Position numbers and translations under genes: made by a program. Below, piece by piece: positions 7,223 through 14,843 of a stretch of DNA of 64,000 bases; the first letter of the stretch is position 1; each line of letters opens with the position of its first letter. The DNA is from Solibacteraceae bacterium (lineage in GTDB: Bacteria > Acidobacteriota > Terriglobia > Bryobacterales > Bryobacteraceae), in assembly GCA_021324015.1 (NCBI GenBank), contig JAJPJX010000063.1:1-64000 (forward strand). Reading direction: 5' to 3'. Below the pieces are notes generated by a model. It saw only the letters and a list, made by a program, of their open reading frames with translations. It made no database searches and was not told where the DNA came from.

Positions 7223-9579
7223 ACCGGCGCCACGTTCTGGCGGCGCTGGCGGGTCCGCTCCTGGCGGCGGCAATGGCGTGTGCCCAGACGCCCCTCACGC
7301 TGGAGCAGGCGGCCACCCGCCGGCTTCCGGACTACGCGCCGGCGCATCTGGACGAACTGGTGCAAGTGTACGGGCGAGTGGCCGCGCGTCCGGCCGACTT
7401 TCTGGAATATTCCCACGTGATCATCCAGGATGGCGAGCACGGCCTGACTCTGGAGATCGATCCCTCACAGTTTGCTCCGCTGGATCCGGGGACCGACGTG
7501 CGGGTGACGGGCCGCATCGGGACGCGCGCCGGGCTGCCGGTGCTGCGGCCGACCGAGGTGCGCGTGACCGGCCGCGGGCCGCTGCTGCCGCCGCCGGTAC
7601 TCCCGCCAGCGGCCCTGCAAGGAGACCGCTACCTGGGACGGCTGGTGGTTACTGAAGGCCGTGTCGTCGAGGTGGGGGAAGCCACCGCGGGCGCCTATCT
7701 GCTGATCGGCGATCCGAAGAAACTATATAAGATCTTCGTTCCCTTTTCCCCCGGGCACACGGCGTTCAGCCTGGGAGAGTTCTTGTCCGGAGACACGGTT
7801 CGCGCCACGGGCTTTAGCTCGCAATACTGTGCGGTGCCGCCTTATAACCGGTGGTACGAGATGGTAGTGGCGACGCCGGAGGACTTGGTGCGGGTCAGCC
7901 GCAGCCTGCCGGTTTCTCCGATCGGCGTGATCGCCGCCGGCGGGCTGCTCGTACTCATGGGCTTCATCTGGTGGACGCGGGAGCAACGGCTGCGCACACA
8001 GCGCGAGGTGTTGCGCCGGGCCTACCAGTTGGGGGAAGAGATCCTGGGTGCGGGTTCGGAGGCGGATATCCTGAAGCGTACTTCGGTGATGGTGCCCGAG
8101 ATCTTCGGCGTGAGCGGCTGCCGCCTGTATCTGCATAACCGTGCGAACAAGACCCTGGAGGTCGGAGACCCAGCGCGGGGCATGCAGCGTGTTTCGGTCC
8201 CGCTGGCTGCTCCGCCGAACGGGACCCAGGCCGGCGCAGTGGCGTGCTTCCACTACCGCACCCTGCTGTCCATTCCAGACGCGGCCCACAGCCCGTTCCC
8301 GCTGACCGCTAAGGACGGTACCCGGACCCCTAAGTCCTTGCTGTTCGTTCCTATGTTCGCGCAGGGAGACATCGTGGGGGTGCTGGAACTGGACCAGTGC
8401 GACCGGATGCGGGACTTCAGCCCGGATGAACGCGCCCTGGCCCAGCACCTGGGCAATCAGATCGGCGTCGCCATCCGGCTCTTGGAGCAGCGTTCGGTGC
8501 GCGAGCAGCTCTTTCGCACGGAGAAACTGGCGGCCGTCGGGCGCCTGCTCTCCGGGGTCGTGGAGGAACTGCAGGCGCCGCTGGCCTCGATTTCTCGGAT
8601 CTCTGAGTCCACCCTGGCGGACCGGGACCGCGGCGGCAACGGGCTAGTGCAACTGGCAACGGAAGCCCGCCGCGCGTCCGATATTGTCGCCCGGCTGGTC
8701 TCCTTCGCGGGTGCCGAACAGGCGCAGGCCAAGCCGGTGGAGATTAACCAGCTTCTCCGCAGCCTGGTCGAGTTCCGGGAGCGCGAGTGGAAGGCGCGCG
8801 GCATCCGCGTGCGGGATCTCACCACCCAGGAGCGCCTGCTGGTGCTGGGCTCGCAGGGGCAGCTCGAGCAGGTGTTTCTGAACCTGCTGGTCTACGCCGA
8901 GCAGGCTTTGGCGGACGCGCACGAGAAACTCATCGTGGTGCGCACCAGCCTGTTGGCCAAGCGGGTGCTGGTGGAAATCAGCTATAGCGGCCCGCCGGAG
9001 GTCCCTGATCCGTTCGCCGCTGGTTCGGACGAAGGCGCTCCGGGCTTGGGTGTCTGCTCCAGCATTGTGGCGGGGCATGGCGGGGAGGTACGCCTGGTGC
9101 AGGTGGCGGGCGGGGACCCGCGTTTTGAGATCGAGCTGCCCTGGACTCCGCGGGAGCGCCCGGAGGCAAAAGCGATTGGGGTGGGAGGCGCCCCGCGGCA
9201 ACAACTGGCCACGGTCCTGCTGATCGAACCCGATCCCGCCGCCGAACGCCAACTCTCCGGCCTGCTGGCGGCCCGGGGTTGCCGCGTGGTCCCGGTGCAG
9301 AACACCGATGCGGGGCTGGACCTGGCGCAGCGGCTGCGCTTCGACGTGGTGCTTTGCTCGGTGCATGCCCCGGGCCTGAACTGGGTGGAATTTTCCGAGC
9401 GCGTGCAGAGCCGGGTGGGAGCATTTGCGCTGCTGGCCGACGGCTTCGATGCCGAACTGGCCGAGGATTTCGAGGCGGAAAACCGCTTCGTGCTGGCCAA
9501 GCCGGTGGAGGACCGGCTGTTGGATCGGGTATTCCGCGTGCCGGAAGCCGCCCGGCCGCACGGCGTCGGCACGCGCTAG
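7192..9579 (+). CDS. Membrane hybrid sensor kinase-like protein lacking phosphotransfer residues
   Basis: 795 residues. The ATG at 7192 is chosen because it gives a twin-arginine-like signal (NRRHVLAALAGPLLAAAMA) and an upstream in-frame start only adds residues inside the HAD gene. The order is signal (1-31), OB-like periplasmic repeats (~50-235), a membrane segment (~244-260), a GAF-like domain (~280-430), dimerisation helices (~440-505), an ATPase-like domain (~515-650) and a receiver-like domain (~672-783). The phosphoacceptor histidine is E458 (GVVEELQAPL), the N-box Asn is Y568, the G1 Asp is Y598 (ISYSGPP), and the receiver phospho-Asp is S723 (DVVLCSVHAPG). The switch lysine K770 remains. 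It therefore looks like a degenerate scaffold or sensor, not an active kinase. Confidence 0.8.
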   Translation: MATLAKAAGVNRRHVLAALAGPLLAAAMACAQTPLTLEQAATRRLPDYAPAHLDELVQVYGRVAARPADFLEYSHVIIQDGEHGLTLEIDPSQFAPLDPGTDVRVTGRIGTRAGLPVLRPTEVRVTGRGPLLPPPVLPPAALQGDRYLGRLVVTEGRVVEVGEATAGAYLLIGDPKKLYKIFVPFSPGHTAFSLGEFLSGDTVRATGFSSQYCAVPPYNRWYEMVVATPEDLVRVSRSLPVSPIGVIAAGGLLVLMGFIWWTREQRLRTQREVLRRAYQLGEEILGAGSEADILKRTSVMVPEIFGVSGCRLYLHNRANKTLEVGDPARGMQRVSVPLAAPPNGTQAGAVACFHYRTLLSIPDAAHSPFPLTAKDGTRTPKSLLFVPMFAQGDIVGVLELDQCDRMRDFSPDERALAQHLGNQIGVAIRLLEQRSVREQLFRTEKLAAVGRLLSGVVEELQAPLASISRISESTLADRDRGGNGLVQLATEARRASDIVARLVSFAGAEQAQAKPVEINQLLRSLVEFREREWKARGIRVRDLTTQERLLVLGSQGQLEQVFLNLLVYAEQALADAHEKLIVVRTSLLAKRVLVEISYSGPPEVPDPFAAGSDEGAPGLGVCSSIVAGHGGEVRLVQVAGGDPRFEIELPWTPRERPEAKAIGVGGAPRQQLATVLLIEPDPAAERQLSGLLAARGCRVVPVQNTDAGLDLAQRLRFDVVLCSVHAPGLNWVEFSERVQSRVGAFALLADGFDAELAEDFEAENRFVLAKPVEDRLLDRVFRVPEAARPHGVGTR

Positions 9580-9646
9580 CGCTCCGGGGTTTTTCGGGGG
9601 CGCGGACGGCCCCTTCGAGGTTCGGTTTTGGCGGCATCGAAAGACC

Positions 9647-10126
9647 ATGCTACGGCGAACTTTTCTGAGCTTCTCCTGCCTGGCGCTGCCCGCGGCGGCG
9701 CAGAATTACTCCGGGCCCCGGCCTCCCAGAAAGGACATCCCCTATCTGGTGCACGCCGATAACCTGGTGCCGACCGAGGTGACGGAAGCCAAAGAGCAGA
9801 AGACCAAAGACGGCATCACGTACGTCATTGCCGGCGCAAACTCCACGGCGCGCACGCCCCTGGCTTCGCCGATTTTCCTGCTGCAGGGTGACAGGATCGA
9901 AGCCGAAAGATTACAGCTCTACAAACTGGAGAGCCGGGGAGAGCAGCGGGAAATCACCTTCTTCGAGAAAAAGAAGAAGAACAACCCGCGTCCGATCATC
10001 CTGGAGGTCAACCGGCTCACCTCAGACAACCTGTATCGCCTGGAGGTGGACGAAGGCCTGGAAAAAGGCGAATATTCGCTGACTCCCGAAGGCTCCAACC
10101 AGGTGTTCTGCTTCCAGGTTTACTAA
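9647..10126 (+). CDS. Secreted hypothetical protein
   Basis: 159 residues beginning with a signal peptide (MLRRTFLSFSCLALPAAAQ, cleavage after about residue 18). The mature part is a single beta-rich domain with an EAKEQKTKDG stretch, a highly basic EKKKKNNPRP segment near residue 108, and a C-terminal SLTPEGSNQVFCFQVY. I do not recognise the family. The ATG at 9647 is preferred because it begins the signal peptide. It lies 67 bases after the kinase-like gene on the same strand and converges with GDPD, with five bases between the stop codons. Confidence 0.65.
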   Translation: MLRRTFLSFSCLALPAAAQNYSGPRPPRKDIPYLVHADNLVPTEVTEAKEQKTKDGITYVIAGANSTARTPLASPIFLLQGDRIEAERLQLYKLESRGEQREITFFEKKKKNNPRPIILEVNRLTSDNLYRLEVDEGLEKGEYSLTPEGSNQVFCFQVY

Positions 10127-10131
10127 GCGGT

Positions 10132-10971
10132 CTATCTCAGGTTGCGCTCCCTCAGGTACGCGAGCAGGCCGGCGGGATCGTCCGTGATGATGCCGTCCAC
10201 GCCGGCGTTGATGAGGCAGTCCCAGGCGGGGGCCGCATTGGCTGTCCAGGGCACCACCTCTATGCCCGCCGCATGCGCGGCGCGCACTTTCTCCGGCGTC
10301 ACCAGCGCGAAGGCCGGAGCAACGATCTGCGCTTCCGCGGCCTCTCGCGCCAGGGAGACGAAATCGCACCGCCCACGCTCGTCCAGAGCCGCGCGGCGGA
10401 TTTCGGGCGCCAGGGCTCTCAGTGCCGCCAGTGTGCGGAAGTCGAAGGACTGCACCACCACGCGGGATTCCAACCGGCGCCGGCGGATGGCCGCCAGCAA
10501 CAGCGCGGCGAAGCGCTCGGGCGGCGGGGTGAGTTCGGGATGCTCGGGGAAACTCTTGGTCTCGATGTTAAAGCCGAATGCGCCGCTCCCCGCCAGGTCC
10601 AGCACTTCGTCCAGCGTGGGGATCCGGGCTCCGGGAACGGGTTGTTGCGAGGGGAAGCGCGGGTTGTGCAGCGAGCCGCAGTCCCACAGCCGGAGTTCGG
10701 CCAGGGTCAACTCGCGGATCACGCGGCTGCCGCCGGGCGCCCGGCAGATGTCCGGGTTGAACACAGGGTCGTGCGAGACAACCAGGACATCATCCCGCGT
10801 AACGGCCACGTCCAATTCCAAAAAGTCCGCCCCCGCGGCGATGGCGTACTCGAAGGCCGGCAGGGTGTTCTCGGGGCGCGCAGCGCGGGCTCCGCGGTGT
10901 CCGTGGACCAGGATGCGCGGGGCGGCCTTCAGCACTCCTCCCATCAGCACGAACCGCAGCGCTGATTTCAT
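10132..10971 (-). CDS. Glycerophosphodiester phosphodiesterase
   Basis: 279-residue TIM-barrel GDPD. It hydrolyses glycerophosphodiesters to glycerol-3-phosphate and an alcohol in phospholipid turnover. The family catalytic motifs are visible near the N-terminus: VHGHRGARAARPENT (general acid/base His plus metal Glu), FLELDVAVTRDD and VVSHDP, with FNIETKSFP further on and the C-terminal GVDGIITDDPAGL typical of the barrel end. The first ~17 residues are hydrophobic and could be a signal peptide or anchor (MKSALRFVLMGGVLKAAP), so a periplasmic location is possible. It is transcribed divergently from the TIM-barrel isomerase with 50 bases between. Confidence 0.92.
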   Translation of the reverse strand: MKSALRFVLMGGVLKAAPRILVHGHRGARAARPENTLPAFEYAIAAGADFLELDVAVTRDDVLVVSHDPVFNPDICRAPGGSRVIRELTLAELRLWDCGSLHNPRFPSQQPVPGARIPTLDEVLDLAGSGAFGFNIETKSFPEHPELTPPPERFAALLLAAIRRRRLESRVVVQSFDFRTLAALRALAPEIRRAALDERGRCDFVSLAREAAEAQIVAPAFALVTPEKVRAAHAAGIEVVPWTANAAPAWDCLINAGVDGIITDDPAGLLAYLRERNLR

Positions 10972-11021
10972 TCGTTTAGAATAGCAGTGGAATTATCCGG
11001 GACTGGGACACGGAGTCTTTT

Positions 11022-11942
11022 ATGAATCAAGTGACGCGTCGGGAGTTCGTAGCCGGACTGAGCGCCGCGGCGTTGCCGGCGGCGGCCCAGCGAAAAGAAG
11101 ACCCGCCCACCCCGGCCAAGCCCTCCCATCCGATGATTTGTCTGGCGTCGAAATTTCTCGCGAAGCTGAATTACATGGACCTGGGGCCGGTATTGAAGGA
11201 TCTGGGCTTCGATGGCTGCGACCTGGCGGTTGAGCCCGGCGGCCACGTACTGCCGCAGTACGCGCAGGTGGACCTGCTGCGCGCCATTGAAGCCATCCGC
11301 GGCGAGGGAGTAGACGTGCCCATGATCACGACCAGCCTGGTTTCGGCGATGGACTGGACGGCGCGTCCGGTGCTGGGAATCGCCGGCACCATGAAGGTGC
11401 AATACTATCAGCCCGGCTACTGGCAGTACGGGCCGACTGACAACCCCGAGGCGAGCATTGCGCAGGTGCGCCGCGATCTGGCTGGCCTGGTGGCGATCGG
11501 GCGCGCCTATGGGATGGTGGCGGGGTTCCACAACCATTCCGGCTCCTACGTGGGTGCCGCGACCTGGGACACGCGCGCCATCATCGGAGACATGGACCCG
11601 AACTGGGTGGGGTATTGTTTCGATCCGGGCCAGGCCACCGCGGAGGGCGGCGCCGGCGGGTGGAACGTGGCGATGCGCCTGGCCCTGCCGCGCCTGAAAA
11701 TGGCCGCGCTCGCAGACTTCTACTGGGCCAAGTCCGAAGGTAAGTGGAAAATGACCATGTGCCCGATGGGGCAAGGGATGGTGGATTGGCCAAGCGTCTT
11801 TTCCATCCTGGCCGCGGCACGCTTTACCGGCCCGCTGTCGCTGCGTATGGAGTATAATCCGCCCGATGAGCTGCACGCCATGGCGCGGGATCTCGAGTTT
11901 GTGAAGAAGCAGGTGGCGGCGGCCTACGGAAGCGCGACATGA
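11022..11942 (+). CDS. Tat-exported sugar phosphate isomerase/epimerase-like TIM barrel
   Basis: 306 residues. N-terminal twin-arginine signal (VTRREFVAGLSAAALPAAAQ) indicates export of a folded protein. The mature part is an AP-endonuclease-2-type TIM barrel: GFDGCDLAVEPGGHVLP, GMVAGFHNHSG, WVGYCFDPGQA, and a C-terminal TGPLSLRMEYNPPDE supplying metal ligands (His, Asp, Glu). Such proteins isomerise or epimerise sugars or inositol derivatives. The ATG sits about 40 bases after a TAGAAT box at 10977-10982. The stop overlaps the next ATG (ATGA), so it is coupled to the NHL propeller gene. Confidence 0.85.
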   Translation: MNQVTRREFVAGLSAAALPAAAQRKEDPPTPAKPSHPMICLASKFLAKLNYMDLGPVLKDLGFDGCDLAVEPGGHVLPQYAQVDLLRAIEAIRGEGVDVPMITTSLVSAMDWTARPVLGIAGTMKVQYYQPGYWQYGPTDNPEASIAQVRRDLAGLVAIGRAYGMVAGFHNHSGSYVGAATWDTRAIIGDMDPNWVGYCFDPGQATAEGGAGGWNVAMRLALPRLKMAALADFYWAKSEGKWKMTMCPMGQGMVDWPSVFSILAAARFTGPLSLRMEYNPPDELHAMARDLEFVKKQVAAAYGSAT

Positions 11943-12928
11943 AAAAATACGTTGTTTTTGTGGCGGTGGCGCTGGCGGCCGGGGCCGCCGAGCAGGGGTG
12001 GTATCCGCACGAGGGCGGGTTGATGAAATATCGCGTCAACATCCGCTTTGGCGAGGAGCCGGATACCATGCCCGACGGCTGGAAGTTCGGGCGGGTGTCC
12101 GCCGTGGCGACGGACTCCCACGGGCAGGTCTTTGTCTTTCAGCGTGGGAAGAAAGCCGACCCCATCGTCGTGTTCGACTCCAAGGGCAAGTATCTGCGCT
12201 CCTGGGGCCGGGGCATGTTCGGCAACCCGCACGGCCTGCGCGTGGACAAGCAGGACCACGTCTGGATTACCGATAACGGCGATCACCAGGTCATGGAGTT
12301 CACCAACGAAGGCAAGCTGCTGATGACCCTGGGGATCAAGGGCAAAGCCGGCACTGACGAGCACACATTCAATCGCCCAACGGACATTGCCTTCGCCGCC
12401 AACGGCGACTTTTATGTCTCCGATGGCTACGGCAACTCCCGCGTGGTCAAGTTCTCCCGAAGCGGGAAGTACCTGTTGGCCTGGGGCAAGCCGGGCAGCG
12501 GGCCCGGCGAATTCCACATTCCGCATTCGGTGGCGCTGGATTCCAGGGGTACGGTGTATGTCAGCGACCGCGAGAACAACCGGATCCAGATCTTTGACCC
12601 GAACGGTAAGTTCTTGAGGCAGTGGACACATCTGGGTGCGACACAAAACATCTTCATCACCCCGCAGGACGACATGTGGATCATCACCCACAGGAACAAC
12701 ATCGAAAACATCACTTACGACACGCTGGCCGGCCGCATCATGCACATCGACCTGAAGACCGGGAGGATCCTGGGCGCCATGGAAAGCCCGGGTCACTGGA
12801 TCAACGTCAGCCGGGCGGGAGAAATCTTCATCGGCAGCCTCACCGGAAACGTGTTCCGATGGTATCCGGGCTGGATGGCCGGAGCTGCGGGAAGCGAGGA
12901 GGGCCTCCGGCCGAACAACCAGAAGTGA
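11939..12928 (+). CDS. Secreted NHL-repeat beta-propeller (peptidyl-amidating-lyase-like)
   Basis: 329 residues with a signal peptide (about residues 1-20, KKYVVFVAVALAAGAAE). The mature protein is a six-bladed propeller of NHL repeats; clear copies are NPHGLRVDKQDHVWITDNGDH, RPTDIAFAANGDFYVSDGYG and IPHSVALDSRGTVYVSDREN. The blade order and the YVSD/WITD motifs resemble the lyase domain of peptidyl-alpha-hydroxyglycine amidating enzymes, but bacterial members often have unknown function. It is translationally coupled to the preceding exported isomerase, so the two probably act together outside the cytoplasm. Confidence 0.8.
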   Translation: MKKYVVFVAVALAAGAAEQGWYPHEGGLMKYRVNIRFGEEPDTMPDGWKFGRVSAVATDSHGQVFVFQRGKKADPIVVFDSKGKYLRSWGRGMFGNPHGLRVDKQDHVWITDNGDHQVMEFTNEGKLLMTLGIKGKAGTDEHTFNRPTDIAFAANGDFYVSDGYGNSRVVKFSRSGKYLLAWGKPGSGPGEFHIPHSVALDSRGTVYVSDRENNRIQIFDPNGKFLRQWTHLGATQNIFITPQDDMWIITHRNNIENITYDTLAGRIMHIDLKTGRILGAMESPGHWINVSRAGEIFIGSLTGNVFRWYPGWMAGAAGSEEGLRPNNQK

Positions 12929-12941
12929 GAAGGGGGCGCCG

Positions 12942-13226
12942 CTACGCCGGATCCGGTTTAGGCAGCTCGCCGGCCAGACCGGGCTCGGGCTCTTGGCCGG
13001 GCCCTGGATCGGGGTCCGGGGGCGGATGCGGAGGCTCGGGCGGTGGAGCGGGGCGGGGTATGGACGCTTCGGCGGCCGTGGTCTCTTCGAGCAGCGGCAC
13101 CTCGCACTCGCAGCAGTCACTGCACCGGCCACACTTCTCGCACAAGTGATTCTCGCAAGTATCCTTCGTGCAGCGCACGCAAATGCGGGTGGATTCCGTC
13201 TCGCAGATGCTGCAGGTGAACGGCAT
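12942..13226 (-). CDS. Small Cys-rich zinc-finger-like protein with Pro-rich tail
   Basis: 94 residues. The first ~42 contain a dense pattern of C-x2-C pairs (CSIC, CVRC, CEKC, CSDCCEC) with one histidine between (CENHLCEKC), as in a B-box-like or treble-clef zinc-binding module. The last ~45 residues are low-complexity, rich in proline, aspartate and glutamate. There is no signal peptide. It starts seven bases after the stop of the secreted protein upstream, so the two are co-transcribed. Function is unknown; it may be a protein-protein adaptor. It is convergent with the NHL gene, with 13 bases between. Confidence 0.6.
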   Translation of the reverse strand: MPFTCSICETESTRICVRCTKDTCENHLCEKCGRCSDCCECEVPLLEETTAAEASIPRPAPPPEPPHPPPDPDPGPGQEPEPGLAGELPKPDPA

Positions 13227-13233
13227 GCGGCGG

Positions 13234-13827
13234 CTACTTCCCTTCCTTCCGGCGTGGCTGGGGAGGTGGCGTCTGCTGCGCCAGGAATGCCCGGCAGCGC
13301 TGCGCCTCGCGATCCATCACCTGGAACTGCTGTTCCCGGTCCTCCACCAGGTCCACGATGTAGGTCTGCAAGCGCTCGCGATTCACGCCGTTCTCGCCCA
13401 CCAGGGCAGACAGCATATCGGCCAGGGCGGGATTTTGATATTTGCGCACGCCCTCCCCCAGAGAGCGCAACATGTATTCCAGGGCCTGCATGCGGAAATA
13501 GGTTTTCAGCGCAAAGGAAAGTTTTTCGGGATCCTTGCTCAGCGTCAGGGCGTCTTCAGAAAGCGCCCGGGCCTGTGCTCTGGCGGAATTCCACTGCGTC
13601 ACATAAGCATCGGGGGCGCCCTTGGCGGTCCAACTCTTGGGATCGATCTGATTCAGAGCGGCCAATAAACGGCCGCCATGATCGGAGAGTTCCTTCAGGA
13701 TGACCCGCACGTCCCACAGCGGCGCCCGGGCCTGCTCTTGAGCGCCCGCGGCGGCGGGCTGTTGGGCGCACACCGCGACGCCAAAGGCGGCCGCCAACAG
13801 AAGCGGCTTCCAGAGAGTGAGTTTCAT
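13234..13827 (-). CDS. Secreted helical hypothetical protein
   Basis: 197 residues from the ATG at 13827, which begins the signal peptide (KLTLWKPLLLAAAFGVAVCAQ); an in-frame ATG five codons earlier is less likely. The mature part is predominantly helical with many Gln, Arg and Glu residues and a C-terminal basic tail (PPPQPRRKEGK). No known domain is recognised. It forms a two-gene operon with the Cys-rich protein downstream and lies just after the FecR-domain gene on the same strand. Confidence 0.6.
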   Translation of the reverse strand: MKLTLWKPLLLAAAFGVAVCAQQPAAAGAQEQARAPLWDVRVILKELSDHGGRLLAALNQIDPKSWTAKGAPDAYVTQWNSARAQARALSEDALTLSKDPEKLSFALKTYFRMQALEYMLRSLGEGVRKYQNPALADMLSALVGENGVNRERLQTYIVDLVEDREQQFQVMDREAQRCRAFLAQQTPPPQPRRKEGK

Positions 13828-13871
13828 AGCACTATCTCTCAATCTAGCACTCCTGGCTGGGGGGGAACGGG

Positions 13872-14663
13872 CTAATGGGCCGGAGAGGCAGGCGGCGGGG
13901 GCGGCGGTGGAGGTGGAGGCGGCGGCGCACTGCCTTTGTCCTTGTCCGTGTTAGTGCCGCCCGGGACACCACCGCCCGGAACGGCGCCGCCGGCAGGCCG
14001 CGAGGTGCGATACAGGACTTCGTAGACCGCCTCGGCCGCGGCCCGCAAGGCCCCCTGCACCACGCGAGTCCGGTCCACGGACTTGGCGGTCAGAGGCTGA
14101 TTGCGGTAGACGCGGATCCATTCGCCGGGATTCAGAATCTGTTCTCCGCCAGGCTTCAAGAGGTGCCGGACGCCAACCTGGCCCTCTTCCACGCTTACCA
14201 GGGTGGTGTCGTCCTGGTCCTCCACCACCACATCGAAGATGGTGCCGCGGACGGAGATCACGGCGGTGTTGGTGCGAACCTTGTTGTAGTTGGGCTGCCC
14301 GCCGAATTTCTGGATGTGAACCTTCACGCGTCCGATGATCACGTCCAGCAGGTCTCTCCAATCGCCCGGATTATTCCGAAAAATGATACGGGAATTGGGG
14401 AAGACCTGGAAAGTGCTGCCGTCAGCCAGTTTGAGTTCCGCGGCGCCGTCAGGACCGGTGACGATGATCTGCTGGGGTTGCACGGCATCGCCGACGTTGA
14501 GCACCCAAGGAGCGTTGTCGCGCAGGACAGACACCTGCCCGGTGAGCGAGATCACTTTCGCGGCGCCGTTGTCGGAGGACCAAGCCGGAAGCAGGCACAC
14601 GTAGGCCGTGGCTGCCAGCAGCAGCCAGCGCGCCAACCGGACCGTCGAAGAACGCTGCGACAT
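13872..14663 (-). CDS. Secreted FecR-domain protein with poly-proline C-terminus
   Basis: 263 residues from the ATG at 14663, preferred because it starts the signal/anchor sequence (VRLARWLLLAATAYVCLLPAW). The FecR-like jelly-roll domain spans about residues 35-200. Its marks are KVISLTGQVSVLRDN, ADGSTFQVFPNSRI and TNTAVISVRGTIFDV, the conserved VRGT-type core. FecR domains usually sense or transmit signals at the membrane, but stand-alone copies are common in acidobacteria. The C-terminus is a Gly/Pro-rich linker ending in a run of twelve prolines, suggesting a flexible wall- or partner-binding tail. It is divergent from the BNR protein at 14844. Confidence 0.8.
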   Translation of the reverse strand: MSQRSSTVRLARWLLLAATAYVCLLPAWSSDNGAAKVISLTGQVSVLRDNAPWVLNVGDAVQPQQIIVTGPDGAAELKLADGSTFQVFPNSRIIFRNNPGDWRDLLDVIIGRVKVHIQKFGGQPNYNKVRTNTAVISVRGTIFDVVVEDQDDTTLVSVEEGQVGVRHLLKPGGEQILNPGEWIRVYRNQPLTAKSVDRTRVVQGALRAAAEAVYEVLYRTSRPAGGAVPGGGVPGGTNTDKDKGSAPPPPPPPPPPPPASPAH

Positions 14664-14843
14664 ACTAACCGCTCGGGACCTGCTCCCCCGGAGCCTCGTG
14701 CCGACCGAAGCACGACACATCAGTCTAGCACCAAACTTGCTCTGCAAATAGGGCACCGGATCGGGCAACACCCCGTAAATTCCTTTGATTCAATGGGTTC
14801 ATCCTTAAAGACGGTCTGCTGTGCGGTAGAATAGGTCTCAGTT

